This document shows positions 28,193 to 37,378 of a stretch of DNA of 64,000 bases, in pieces. Every line of letters begins with the position of its first letter. Within the stretch, counting starts at the first letter, position 1. Position numbers and translations under genes: made by a program. Source of the stretch: Kerstersia similis (GTDB lineage Bacteria > Pseudomonadota > Gammaproteobacteria > Burkholderiales > Burkholderiaceae_B); the NCBI RefSeq assembly GCF_965139615.1, contig NZ_CBCSIQ010000001.1, forward strand, positions 62,001 to 126,000, in the 5' to 3' direction. The notes beneath the pieces are model-generated. The model worked only from the letters and a program-made list of their open reading frames with translations, was not told where the DNA came from and made no database searches.

Positions 28193-31060
28193 ATGTCATC
28201 GCAAACAGAATCCCTGTCCTCCTCATACCTGTTTGGGGGGAACGCGCCATACGTAGAAGAACTCTACGAAACGTACCTGGACAATCCGGGTGCCGTGCCT
28301 GAAAACTGGCGCGCCTATTTCGACCAGCTGCAGCATCAGCCTGCAACCGATGGTCAGGAAGGCACGCGCGACAGGGCTCACGCTCCCATCGTCCAATCCT
28401 TTGCCGAGCGCGCCCGGGCCAATGCCTTTGCCGTCCGCGTCCAGGAACCCGACCTTTCCGTCGCCAGCAAGCAGATCGTCGTCCAGACGCTGATTTCGGC
28501 ATACCGTTCGCTGGGTTCGCGCTGGGCCGAGCTGGATCCGCTCAAGCGCCACGAGCGCCCGCAACTGCCGGAGCTGGATCCCGCCTACTACGGCCTGACC
28601 GAGTCCGACCTGGACCAGGTCTATGCGGCGACCGACACGTATTTCACGACGGCCGACCGGATGACGCTGCGCGACATCCTCAAGGCACTGCGCGACACCT
28701 ACTGTGGTTCTGTCGGCGCGGAGTTCATGCACATTTCCGATCCCAAGGCCAAGCACTGGATCCAGCAGCGCCTGGAGTCGGTGCATTCGCATCCGGATCT
28801 GACCGTTGACCAGAAACGCCATGTGCTGCAGCAGCTTACCGAGGCCGAAGGCCTGGAACGCTTCCTGCACACCAAGTACGTCGGCCAGAAGCGCTTCTCG
28901 CTGGAAGGCGGTGAAAGCTTCATCGTCTCCATGGACGAGCTGGTGAATCACGCCGGCGAATCGGGCGTGCAGGAAATCATCGTCGGCATGGCTCACCGTG
29001 GCCGTCTGAACATGCTCGTGAACATCATGGGCAAGATGCCGGGCGATCTGTTTGCCGAATTTGAAGGCAAGCACGCCGAAGGCCTGACCGACGGTGATGT
29101 GAAGTACCACAATGGTTTCTCCAGCGATCTTTCGACGCGCGGCGGCCCCGTGCACCTGTCGCTGGCCTTCAACCCGTCCCACCTGGAAATCGTCAACCCC
29201 GTGGTCGAGGGCAGTGTGCGTGCCCGCCAGGATCGCCGTGGCGATACCAAGGGCGAGCAAGTCCTGCCGGTGCTGGTGCACGGTGACGCCGCCTTTGCCG
29301 GCCAGGGCGTGGTCATGGAAACGCTGAACCTGGCGCAGACCCGCGGCTACGGTACGGGCGGTACGGTGCACCTGGTCATCAACAACCAGATCGGTTTCAC
29401 GACTTCTGACCCGCGCGACTCGCGTTCCACACTGTATTGCACGGACGTGGTCAAGATGATCGAAGCCCCGGTGTTCCACGTTAACGGCGACGATCCCGAA
29501 GCCGTGGTGTTCGTGACCCGCCTGGCTCTGGATTACCGTCGTGAATTCAACCACGATGTCGTGGTCGATATCGTCTGCTTCCGCAAGCTGGGCCACAACG
29601 AACAGGATACGCCGGCGCTGACGCAGCCGCTGATGTACAAGCGCATCGGCCAGCACCCCGGTACCCGTCAGCTGTACGCCGACAAGCTGGAAAGCCAGGG
29701 CATCCTGCCGGCCGGCAGTGGCGACGAGCTGGTTGCCGCCTACCGCCAGCTGATGGAAGACGGTCAACGCACCATCGAGCCGGTGCTGACCAACTACAAG
29801 GGCAAGTACGCGACCGACTGGACGCAATTCCTGAACGCCAAGTGGACGGATCATGCCGATACCGGCGTGCCGCTGGCCGAACTCAAGCGTATCGGCGAGA
29901 AGCTGACGCAAGTGCCGGAAGGCTTCACGGTGCACCCGCTGGTGGCGCGCCTGCTGAACAGCCGTGCCGAAATGGCCCGGGGCGAAATCAACCTCGACTG
30001 GGGCATGGGCGAGCACCTGGCGTTCGCTACGCTGGTGGCTGCCGGCTACCCGATCCGCATCACCGGCCAGGACTCCGGCCGTGGCACCTTCACGCACCGT
30101 CATGCCGTGCTGCACGACCAGAAGCGTGAACGCTGGAACGACGGCAGCTATATCCCGCTGCAGAACGTGTCTGAAGATCAGGCCTCGTTCACGGTGATCG
30201 ACTCCGTGCTGTCCGAAGAAGCGGTGCTGGGCTTTGAGTACGGCTATGCCTCCGCCGAGCCCAACACGCTGACGATCTGGGAAGCCCAGTTCGGTGACTT
30301 CGTCAACGGCGCGCAGGTCGTGATCGACCAGTTCATCGTGTCCGGCGAAGCCAAGTGGGGCCGCCAGTGCGGCCTGACGATGATGCTGCCCCATGGCTAT
30401 GAAGGCCAGGGCCCGGAGCACTCGTCTGCCCGTATTGAGCGCTTCCTGCAACTTTGCGCCGACAATAACATCCAGGCCGTGCAACCCACGACCTCGGCGC
30501 AGATCTTCCACCTGCTGCGTCGCCAGATGATCCGTCAGTTCCGCAAGCCGCTGGTGATCTTCACGCCGAAGTCGCTGCTGCGCAACAAGGATGCCGGCTC
30601 GCCCCTGGAAGAACTGGCCAACGGCCACTTCCACCCGGTGCTGGGTGAAGTGGATCAGGCTATTCAGCAGGATAAGGTCAAGCGCCTGCTGGTGTGCTCG
30701 GGCAAGGTGTATTACGACCTGGTGCATGCCCGTCGCGAACGTAGCGCGGAAGATGTCGCCATTGTCCGCGTGGAACAGCTGTATCCGTTCGCGCACAAGG
30801 ATTTCGCTGCGGAAATGGCGAAGTACCCGAATCTTGCTGAAGTGGTGTGGGTGCAGGACGAACCGCAGAACCAGGGCCCCTGGTTCTACATCCAGCACCA
30901 CCTGTATGAAAACATGAGCGCTGGCCAGAAGCTGAGCTATGCGGGCCGTCCCGCCTCCGCTTCGCCCGCCGTGGGCTATCTCGCCAAGCACAACGAGCAG
31001 CAGAAGGCCCTTATCGAACAGGCTTTCGGCAAGCTCAAGGGCTTCGTGCTGAGCAAGTAA
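28193..31060 (+). CDS. sucA: 2-oxoglutarate dehydrogenase E1 component
   Basis: 955 residues from ATG 28193; an in-frame GTG at 28181 is less likely because GGAAAGG lies directly against it but 12 bases from the ATG. It is the thiamine-diphosphate-dependent E1 that decarboxylates 2-oxoglutarate and passes the succinyl group to the lipoyl arm of E2. The N-terminus has SYLFGGNAPYVEELYETYL, the E2-binding segment. Core motifs are GMAHRGRLNMLVNIMGK, the ThDP-binding region around VHGDAAFAGQGVV and INNQIGFTTSDP, and the C-terminal DEPQNQGPW. First gene of sucA-sucB-lpd (odhABL in Bordetella usage). Codon use is strongly C-ending, consistent with high expression. Confidence 0.97.
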   Translation: MSSQTESLSSSYLFGGNAPYVEELYETYLDNPGAVPENWRAYFDQLQHQPATDGQEGTRDRAHAPIVQSFAERARANAFAVRVQEPDLSVASKQIVVQTLISAYRSLGSRWAELDPLKRHERPQLPELDPAYYGLTESDLDQVYAATDTYFTTADRMTLRDILKALRDTYCGSVGAEFMHISDPKAKHWIQQRLESVHSHPDLTVDQKRHVLQQLTEAEGLERFLHTKYVGQKRFSLEGGESFIVSMDELVNHAGESGVQEIIVGMAHRGRLNMLVNIMGKMPGDLFAEFEGKHAEGLTDGDVKYHNGFSSDLSTRGGPVHLSLAFNPSHLEIVNPVVEGSVRARQDRRGDTKGEQVLPVLVHGDAAFAGQGVVMETLNLAQTRGYGTGGTVHLVINNQIGFTTSDPRDSRSTLYCTDVVKMIEAPVFHVNGDDPEAVVFVTRLALDYRREFNHDVVVDIVCFRKLGHNEQDTPALTQPLMYKRIGQHPGTRQLYADKLESQGILPAGSGDELVAAYRQLMEDGQRTIEPVLTNYKGKYATDWTQFLNAKWTDHADTGVPLAELKRIGEKLTQVPEGFTVHPLVARLLNSRAEMARGEINLDWGMGEHLAFATLVAAGYPIRITGQDSGRGTFTHRHAVLHDQKRERWNDGSYIPLQNVSEDQASFTVIDSVLSEEAVLGFEYGYASAEPNTLTIWEAQFGDFVNGAQVVIDQFIVSGEAKWGRQCGLTMMLPHGYEGQGPEHSSARIERFLQLCADNNIQAVQPTTSAQIFHLLRRQMIRQFRKPLVIFTPKSLLRNKDAGSPLEELANGHFHPVLGEVDQAIQQDKVKRLLVCSGKVYYDLVHARRERSAEDVAIVRVEQLYPFAHKDFAAEMAKYPNLAEVVWVQDEPQNQGPWFYIQHHLYENMSAGQKLSYAGRPASASPAVGYLAKHNEQQKALIEQAFGKLKGFVLSK

Positions 31061-31102
31061 TCCATCCCGGAACAGAACCAATATCCATACAGGAAGAACA
31101 TA

Positions 31103-32317
31103 ATGGCCATTATCGACGTTGTTGTCCCGCAGCTTTCCGAGTCCGTCTCGGAAGCCGCCCTGCTCAACTGGAAGAAGCAGCCCGGCGAAGCCGTTGCCGC
31201 TGACGAAATCCTGATCGAAATCGAGACCGACAAGGTTGTGCTCGAAGTGCCCGCGCCCAAGGCTGGCGTGCTGGCCGAGATCGTCCGTGGCGACGGCAGC
31301 ACCGTGACTTCCGGTGAACTGATCGCCAAGATCGACACCGAAGGCAAGGGCGCCGCTGCTGCTCCCGCCGCCGCAGCCGCCCCCGCCGCTGCCGCTGCTG
31401 CGCCGGCCGCAGCGCCTGCTGCTGCCAGCGCTGCTGGCGTGGCCTCTCCGGCTGCTGCCAAGATCCTGGCCGAGAAGGGTGTCGAAGCCAGCTCGGTGGA
31501 AGGTTCCGGCCGTGGCGGCCGCGTGACCAAGGGCGACGCCCTGGCTGCCCAGGCACCTGCCGCCAAGCCCGCTGCTGCGCCGGCTGCTGCACAACCGGTG
31601 CAATTGTCGCTGGATGGCCGTCCGGAACAGCGCGTGCCGATGAGCCGCCTGCGCGCCCGCGTGGCCGAGCGTCTGCTGCAATCGCAAAGCGAAAACGCCA
31701 TCCTCACGACCTTCAACGAAATCAACATGAAGGCTGTGATCGACCTGCGCAACAAGTACAAGGACCGCTTCGAAAAGGAACACGGCGTCAAGCTGGGCTT
31801 CATGTCCTTCTTCGTGAAGGCCGTGGTTGCCGCACTGAAGAAGTACCCGATCCTGAACGCTTCGGTCGATGGCAAGGACATCATCTACCACGGCTACTTC
31901 GATATCGGTATCGCTGTCGGCAGCCCGCGTGGCCTGGTGGTTCCCATCCTGCGCAATGCTGACCAGCTGTCGATCGCAGACATCGAAAAGCAGATCGCCG
32001 ACTTCGGCAAGCGCGCTTCCGAAGGCAAACTGGGCCTGGAAGAGCTGACCGGCGGTACGTTCTCGATCTCCAACGGCGGTGTGTTCGGCTCGATGCTGTC
32101 CACCCCGATCATCAACCCGCCCCAGGCTGCGATCCTGGGCATTCACGCCACGCGTGAGCGCCCGGTCGTGGAGAACGGCCAGGTCGTGATTCGCCCGATC
32201 AACTACTTCGCCATGTCGTATGACCATCGCATCATCGACGGCCGCGAAGCCGTTCTGGGTCTGGTCGCCATGAAGGAAGCGCTGGAAGACCCGCAGCGCC
32301 TGCTGCTGGATCTGTAA
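31103..32317 (+). CDS. sucB: Dihydrolipoyl succinyltransferase, E2 of 2-oxoglutarate dehydrogenase
   Basis: 404 residues with AGGAAG before the ATG. The lipoyl domain has the modified lysine at residue 44 (EIETDKVVLEV). An Ala/Pro-rich flexible linker (about 83-112) leads to the E3-binding domain (SPAAAKILAEKGVEASSVEGSGRGGRVTKGD, split across the linker end), and then the acyltransferase core. The catalytic His375 and Asp379 sit in YDHRIIDGREA near the C-terminus. It forms the 24-mer core of the complex. It is 42 bases downstream of sucA. Confidence 0.97.
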   Translation: MAIIDVVVPQLSESVSEAALLNWKKQPGEAVAADEILIEIETDKVVLEVPAPKAGVLAEIVRGDGSTVTSGELIAKIDTEGKGAAAAPAAAAAPAAAAAAPAAAPAAASAAGVASPAAAKILAEKGVEASSVEGSGRGGRVTKGDALAAQAPAAKPAAAPAAAQPVQLSLDGRPEQRVPMSRLRARVAERLLQSQSENAILTTFNEINMKAVIDLRNKYKDRFEKEHGVKLGFMSFFVKAVVAALKKYPILNASVDGKDIIYHGYFDIGIAVGSPRGLVVPILRNADQLSIADIEKQIADFGKRASEGKLGLEELTGGTFSISNGGVFGSMLSTPIINPPQAAILGIHATRERPVVENGQVVIRPINYFAMSYDHRIIDGREAVLGLVAMKEALEDPQRLLLDL

Positions 32318-32327
32318 TCACCAGCAT

Positions 32328-32352
32328 GGCCCCGGCAGCGCCTGCCGGGGCC
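32328..32352 (+). other. Perfect 11-bp hairpin in the sucB-lpd gap
   Basis: GGCCCCGGCAG / CTGCCGGGGCC with a 3-base loop, 10 bases after the sucB stop and about 100 before lpd. No T-tract follows, so it is more likely an mRNA-stabilising or attenuating element than a full terminator. Confidence 0.6.
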
Positions 32353-32455
32353 GGTCATTCGCAGCGGCCGCCGCAAGCGGGCTGCGTCCCCGAGGCTGCC
32401 GTGCCATGCGTCATGCATGGCCGGCACGCCGACACTAGCGAGAGATTCCCCAATC

Positions 32456-33883
32456 ATGTCCAAGCAATTTGATCTTGTCGTCATCGGCGCTGGCCCTGGC
32501 GGCTATGTGGCCGCGATCCGTGCCGCACAACTGGGCCTGTCCGTGGCTTGCGTTGATGCCGCGGAAAACGCCAAGGGCGGCCCCGCTCCCGGCGGTACCT
32601 GCACCAACGTCGGCTGCATTCCGTCCAAGGCGCTGCTGCAATCGTCCGAGCATTTCGATCAGGCCAATCACCACTTTGCCGAACACGGCATCGAACTGAA
32701 AGGCGTGTCGCTGAATCTGGACAAGCTGATCGGCCGCAAGAACGAAGTCGTCAAGCAGAACAACGAAGGCATCCTGTACCTGTTCAAGAAGAACAAGGTC
32801 ACCTTCTTCCATGGCCATGCTGCATTTGCAGGCCAGGTCGAAGGCGGCTGGTCCATCAACGTGACCGGCAAGACCGAGGAAAACCTGGTTGCCCGCCATG
32901 TGATCGTGGCGACGGGTTCGGCCCCGCGCGAATTGCCGGGCGTGCCGTTTGACGAAAAAATTGTCCTGTCCAATGACGGCGCATTGCGTCTGGATGCCGT
33001 GCCCGGCAAGCTGGGTGTGATCGGCGCCGGCGTGATCGGCCTGGAAATGGGCAGCGTATGGCGTCGTCTGGGTGCGGCTGTGACCGTGCTGGAAGCGGCA
33101 CCGGAATTCCTGGCTGCTGCCGATCAGCAGGTTGCCAAGGAAGCCCTGAAGGCATTCACCAAGCAAGGCCTGGATATCCAGGTTGGCGTGCAGATCAGCG
33201 AAATCAAGCCTTCCGCCAAGAAGGTCGATATCAGCTACAAGAACGCTGCTGGCGAAGAGCAGAAGCTGACGGTGGATCGCCTGATCGTGTCGATCGGCCG
33301 CGTGCCGTTCACGGGCGGCCTGAACGCTCCGGCCGTGGGCCTGAACCTGGACGAGCGCGGTTTCGTCGCCGTGGACGCCGAGTGCCGCACCAACCTGCCC
33401 AATGTTTGGGCCGTGGGTGATGTGGTGCGTGGCCCGATGCTGGCGCACAAGGCCGAGGAAGAAGGCGTGGCGGTTGCCGAGCGCATCGCCGGCCAGCACG
33501 GCCATGTCAACTTCGCGACCATTCCGTGGGTGATCTACACCTCGCCGGAAATCGCCTGGGTGGGCCAGACCGAGCAGCAACTGAAGAAGGAAGGCCGTGC
33601 CTACAAGGCTGGCAGCTTCCCGTTCCTGGCCAATGGCCGCGCGCGTGCGCTGGGTGACACCACCGGTTTCGTGAAGGTGCTGGCGGATGCCAAGACCGAC
33701 GAAGTCCTGGGTGTGCATATTGTCGGCCCGGTGGCATCCGAGCTGATTGCCGAAGCCGTGACCATCATGGAATTCCGTGGCGCCGCTGAAGACATCGCCC
33801 GCATCTGCCATGCTCACCCGACCCTGTCGGAAGCCATGAAGGAAGCCGCTCTGGCGGTGGACAAGCGTGCATTGAACTTCTGA
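32456..33883 (+). CDS. lpd: Dihydrolipoamide dehydrogenase, E3
   Basis: 475 residues from ATG 32456. It reoxidises the E2 dihydrolipoyl group using FAD and passes electrons to NAD. Motifs: FAD-binding VVIGAGPGGYVAA near 8, redox disulfide Cys49/Cys54 in GGTCTNVGCIPSK, NAD-binding GVIGAGVIGLEMG near 187, and the C-terminal interface AHPTLSEAMKEAA with the catalytic His. Third gene of the odh operon, separated from sucB by 138 bases that hold a strong hairpin, so its level may differ from that of E1 and E2. Confidence 0.97.
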   Translation: MSKQFDLVVIGAGPGGYVAAIRAAQLGLSVACVDAAENAKGGPAPGGTCTNVGCIPSKALLQSSEHFDQANHHFAEHGIELKGVSLNLDKLIGRKNEVVKQNNEGILYLFKKNKVTFFHGHAAFAGQVEGGWSINVTGKTEENLVARHVIVATGSAPRELPGVPFDEKIVLSNDGALRLDAVPGKLGVIGAGVIGLEMGSVWRRLGAAVTVLEAAPEFLAAADQQVAKEALKAFTKQGLDIQVGVQISEIKPSAKKVDISYKNAAGEEQKLTVDRLIVSIGRVPFTGGLNAPAVGLNLDERGFVAVDAECRTNLPNVWAVGDVVRGPMLAHKAEEEGVAVAERIAGQHGHVNFATIPWVIYTSPEIAWVGQTEQQLKKEGRAYKAGSFPFLANGRARALGDTTGFVKVLADAKTDEVLGVHIVGPVASELIAEAVTIMEFRGAAEDIARICHAHPTLSEAMKEAALAVDKRALNF

Positions 33884-33916
33884 TCCCTGCCCGCCTTGGG
33901 CGGGTGAGGAAACAGC

Positions 33917-33949
33917 AAAACCCCTTTTCGTCAGGAAAGGGGTTTTTTT
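33917..33949 (+). terminator. Terminator of the odh operon
   Basis: AAAACCCCTTT pairs with AAAGGGGTTTT across a short loop, ending in seven T residues. It is preceded by a small CCCGCC / GGCGGG hairpin directly after the lpd stop. Confidence 0.9.
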
Positions 33950-34067
33950 ATTGCAGGCGGCAGTTGGCAGCAGCCAGCCATCGGTGCGGCCAACCCTGCC
34001 ATGCTGGCCGTTCCGGGGATGGAAAGAGAGGCACAGGCCCGATTGGCGGCCCTGGCTCTGCTGCGCT

Positions 34068-35267
34068 TCACCGCTGGGTTGCGCCGGTACGTAGCCGTAT
34101 GCGCAGGCACAGGCCGGCACTCAATAGCAAGGCCAGCGCGGCGAACCCCGTCATGAGCCGGAGATTGCCTGTCAGGCCGTAGCGATCCACGATCTGTCCG
34201 CCCGACCAGGCACCCAGGGCGATACTGATATTGAATACCCCTACATACAAGGCAGTGGCGATTTCAATGGCATCGGGCGCGGCTTTCATCATCCAGCTCA
34301 TCAAGCCGACCGAAACGCCACCATAGGCCAGGCCCCAGATCATCAGCGTGAATGTGCCGCCAAGCGGCGTGTGGCCGGCCGCAAGGAACAGCAGCGGCGT
34401 CAACAGCAGCCCCAGTGCAATGATGGCCAGCGTCAGTGCAGTATGCCGCCCGGCAAGCAGACCGGCCAGGAAGTTGCCCGCAATGCCCGCCAGCCCGTAG
34501 CCGAACAGCAAGCTGGCGATCCAGTGGGCCGGAATGTGGGCCGCCGAGAGCAAAAGGGGGCGCACAAAGGTAAAGGCCAGGAAGTGCCCGGCAACCAGCA
34601 GCACGGTCATGAGCAGACCGAACAGCAGAGGCCGATTGGCAAATTGCTCGACGAATTGCTTCAGGGAGGAGGAGTGATTGACCGGTAGCGCCGGAAGCGC
34701 GACAAGCTGAAGCAGCAGCACCAGCCCGCTCAGCATGGCCATGCTGCCGAAGGCCCAGCGCCATCCGGCAAGCTCGCCCAGCCATGCACCCAGGGGCATG
34801 CCCAGTACCGAGGCGGCGGCCACGCCGCCAAAGATAAGGGAAGTCGCCATGCCGACGGCATGTGCAGGAACGAGCCGGGACGCCAGGCCACCGGCAATGG
34901 CCCAGATGCCGCCCATGCAGAACCCCACCAGGATACGTGCGCCCAGCATCCAGGGCAGGCTGGGAGCCAGGGCGGAGGCCAGGTTGGCGATGACCAGGAG
35001 TGTGAGGAGTGTGCACAGAATGCCCCGCCTATCCCTGTTGCCGGCACTGATGACCACCAAGGGGGCGAACAGCGCGGCCAGCAGTGCAGGCAAGGAAATC
35101 ATCAGGCCGGCGGTGCCGGTGGAAATGTCCAGCGTCTCCGCGATCGGGGTCAGCAGGCCCACTGGGAGCATTTCGGTGGTGACGACTGAGAACGTGGCAA
35201 GACTGACCGTCGTGACGGCCAGCCAGGAGGAAGTGGTCGGATTCGTGCTGATTGGTGATGCAGGCAT
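34068..35267 (-). CDS. MFS exporter, DHA1 (12-helix) AraJ-like
   Basis: 399 residues. The start reads SWLAVTTVSLATFSVVTTEMLPVGLLTPIAETLDIS, typical of AraJ/YdhP-type sugar or drug exporters; motif A is the weaker GNRDRRG. Twelve helices, inner membrane. A second MFS gene lies 146 bases upstream on the same strand, so the two may be co-transcribed. It is the last gene before the odh terminator, which it approaches convergently. The substrate cannot be predicted. No good Shine-Dalgarno precedes the ATG at 35267. Confidence 0.88.
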   Translation of the reverse strand: MPASPISTNPTTSSWLAVTTVSLATFSVVTTEMLPVGLLTPIAETLDISTGTAGLMISLPALLAALFAPLVVISAGNRDRRGILCTLLTLLVIANLASALAPSLPWMLGARILVGFCMGGIWAIAGGLASRLVPAHAVGMATSLIFGGVAAASVLGMPLGAWLGELAGWRWAFGSMAMLSGLVLLLQLVALPALPVNHSSSLKQFVEQFANRPLLFGLLMTVLLVAGHFLAFTFVRPLLLSAAHIPAHWIASLLFGYGLAGIAGNFLAGLLAGRHTALTLAIIALGLLLTPLLFLAAGHTPLGGTFTLMIWGLAYGGVSVGLMSWMMKAAPDAIEIATALYVGVFNISIALGAWSGGQIVDRYGLTGNLRLMTGFAALALLLSAGLCLRIRLRTGATQR

Positions 35268-35336
35268 GATAGGGGCGTGGAATGGGTTCTTGACTCAAGG
35301 GGGTCTTGACTTTGGGGGGATTGCGCAGTGGCCGCG

Positions 35337-35360
35337 CTGTCGCGGCTGTCGCGGCTGTGG
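35337..35360. repeat. Short tandem repeat, 9-base unit CTGTCGCGG
   Basis: Two exact copies plus a partial third (CTGTGGC) in the gap between two tandem MFS genes. It is too short to say more; it may be slippage-prone. Confidence 0.5.
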
Positions 35361-35413
35361 CGCAGCCGCTAGGCGGCTCGGTGGTGCTGTGGGGGTCTGG
35401 GGCCCAGCGGCGA

Positions 35414-36616
35414 TTACGCCGTGGCCGGGGCGGCATGGGTACGCAGGCCGTGGTGGCTGCGCAAGGTGATGAGCAGCACTGCGGCGCCTGCGCCGACAGA
35501 AACGAGGAATCCCGTGTTTGCACTGCCTCCATCTATCATCTGGCCAGATGCCGCCGCACCCAGGGCAACGCCGATATTCAAACCGGCCAGCAGCCAGGTC
35601 ATGCCTTCGGTCAGCCGCTGTTCCGGCACCAGGCGCTCAACCAGCGACATGGCTACGATCATGGTGGGAGAGAAGAACAAACCGGCCAACAGAACGGCAC
35701 CCGCCAGCGCCGGGATGCTGCCGGCCAGCAGCAGGGGAAGCGTGGTGGCGGCCGTCGCGCACCCGCCCGCCAGGAGCAGGCGATGCAGGGGGGCGGGATG
35801 TTTGATGGTGCCAAATAGCAGGCCGGCCAGGCATGAGCCTGCGGCATAGGCAGATAGCACCAGGCTGGCGGCAGCGGGTTGGCCCGCGTGTTCGGCAAAA
35901 GCCACGCTGACGATATCCACGGTGCCGACGATGACGCCCATGGCCGTCATGAGCAGGATCAGCCAGGCCATATGTGGCAGGAATAACACGGGCCTGGCAC
36001 CTGTGATGGCAGTGCGTCTTGTTGTGACGGGGGGCTCGGTGCGGCGTTGTGCCACCAGGACAGAGACGCCGATCAGCAGGCATATCGCGGCAGCCGCCAG
36101 GCCCGCCTGCGGCCAGACCGTTACAGATAGGCCCACTGCCAACGGTGGCCCGGCAATGAACGTCAGCTCATCCAGGACGGTTTCCAGTGAATACGCCGTT
36201 TGCAAAAGTGGCTGGTGACGGTACAGCGTTGTCCAGCGCGCGCGTACCATGGCCGAGATGCTGGGCATGCAGCCTGCCAGCAAAGCACCGATGAACAGCA
36301 GCCCATCATGGGCCTGCAATCCGTTGGCGCTTATCAGGAGCAGGAAGCCAAGGGTGCTGAGGAGGGTGACGATAGGCAGGATGCGACGCTGGCCATAATG
36401 ATCCACCAGACGGGAAATCTGCGGCGACACCAGGGCGTAGGTCAGGACAAATGTGGCGGCGACGGCGCCCGCCAAGGCATAGCTGCCGCGCAATTGCGAC
36501 AACATGGTGATGATGCCTATGCCAGACATGGGCAGCGGCAGGCGCGCCAGCAGGCCGGCCAGGGTGAAGCCTTTGGTGCCTGGGATGGTGAAAAGTGCTC
36601 GATAAGGGTTTGCCAT
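35414..36616 (-). CDS. MFS transporter, 12-helix, TetR-linked
   Basis: 400 residues from ATG 36616, with GGAG 8 bases upstream; a longer frame to 36676 would run through the operator region. Twelve helices. The N-terminal half has LPLPMSGIGIITMLSQLRGSY and a motif-A-like loop DHYGQRR. Its sequence resembles putative exporters found next to TetR genes. The divergent TetR gene starts 135 bases away, and the gap holds three matching palindromes. Repression by that TetR is strongly suggested. Substrate unknown. Confidence 0.88.
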   Translation of the reverse strand: MANPYRALFTIPGTKGFTLAGLLARLPLPMSGIGIITMLSQLRGSYALAGAVAATFVLTYALVSPQISRLVDHYGQRRILPIVTLLSTLGFLLLISANGLQAHDGLLFIGALLAGCMPSISAMVRARWTTLYRHQPLLQTAYSLETVLDELTFIAGPPLAVGLSVTVWPQAGLAAAAICLLIGVSVLVAQRRTEPPVTTRRTAITGARPVLFLPHMAWLILLMTAMGVIVGTVDIVSVAFAEHAGQPAAASLVLSAYAAGSCLAGLLFGTIKHPAPLHRLLLAGGCATAATTLPLLLAGSIPALAGAVLLAGLFFSPTMIVAMSLVERLVPEQRLTEGMTWLLAGLNIGVALGAAASGQMIDGGSANTGFLVSVGAGAAVLLITLRSHHGLRTHAAPATA

Positions 36617-36666
36617 TGAATGCTCCGGCGAATTTGCGCTTGCCGGCAGAAGGCAAGGCAGGGAAA

Positions 36667-36738
36667 ATACATACATGTCGTATGTATGAAATCATATATT
36701 CATACGGAACGTATGTAAATAATCATACGAAAAGTATG
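36667..36738. promoter_or_regulatory. Three CATAC-N5-GTATG operators between MFS and TetR genes
   Basis: Copies lie at 36670-36684 (spacer ATGTC), 36701-36715 (GGAAC) and 36724-36738 (GAAAA). The first extends to perfect 8-bp arms, ATACATAC-N5-GTATGTAT, at 36667-36687. Centres are 31 and 23 bases apart. The last copy abuts the ribosome-binding site AAGGAGAGG of the TetR gene, so autorepression is likely. Confidence 0.82.
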
Positions 36739-36751
36739 TAAAGGAGAGGAA

Positions 36752-37348
36752 ATGGTTCGCCGTACCCGTGCCGATATGGAGGAAACCCGGGCAGCCTTAC
36801 TGGCAACGGCCCGTCAAGCGTTTGGGGAAAAAGGCTATGCCGATGCGTCGATGGACGAGCTGACTGCGCAAGCCGGTTTGACGCGCGGCGCGCTGTATCA
36901 CCATTTCGGTGACAAGAAGGGATTGCTGGCGGCAGTCGTGGATCAGATAGATGCGGAAATGGATGCGCGCCTGCAAGCCATTACCGATGCCGCCGAAGGG
37001 GATTGGGAAGGGTTTCGTGGCCGTTGCCGCGCATATCTGGAGATGGCGCTGGAGCCGGAAATTCAGCGCATTGTGTTGCGTGATGCCAGGGCCGTGCTGG
37101 GGGGCGCCACGCCGGAGTCACAGCGTCACTGCGTGGACTCCATGCAGCGCCTGATCGGTCGCCTGATTGAGCAGGGCGTGGTGGCCGAGGCAAATCCGCA
37201 GGCATTGGCGTCCCTGCTTTACGGCAGCCTGGCGGAAGCCGCCTTCTGGATTGCAGACGGGGAAGATGGCAACCGCCGGCTGGCCCAGGCCATTGCTGCG
37301 CTGGAGTTGTTCCTGCGTGGTTGGCTGGCCAGGGCTGGCACGGACTGA
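36752..37348 (+). CDS. TetR-family regulator of the adjacent MFS exporter
   Basis: 198 residues, AAGGAGAGG before the ATG. The helix-turn-helix is canonical: ETRAALLATARQAFGEKGYADASMDELTAQAGLTRGALYHHFGDKKGLL. The C-terminal ligand domain (about 80-198) resembles the group that controls small-molecule exporters and dioxygenases. The three palindromes in front of it and its divergence from the MFS gene indicate a local repressor. Its 3' end faces another MFS gene with a 30-base gap. Confidence 0.94.
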   Translation: MVRRTRADMEETRAALLATARQAFGEKGYADASMDELTAQAGLTRGALYHHFGDKKGLLAAVVDQIDAEMDARLQAITDAAEGDWEGFRGRCRAYLEMALEPEIQRIVLRDARAVLGGATPESQRHCVDSMQRLIGRLIEQGVVAEANPQALASLLYGSLAEAAFWIADGEDGNRRLAQAIAALELFLRGWLARAGTD

Positions 37349-37378
37349 GTCAGGGCGGCACGCCTGGCGCAAACAGCG

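Noticed and set aside
31360..31440. Apparent GCC/GCT repeat
   Set aside because: It is the Ala/Pro linker of SucB, normal for E2 proteins, not a DNA repeat element.
28223..32227. A 1334-codon open frame on the reverse strand across sucA and sucB
   Set aside because: It is antisense to two certain genes, whose codons end mostly in C or G and so leave few stop codons on the other strand. It has no recognisable domain.
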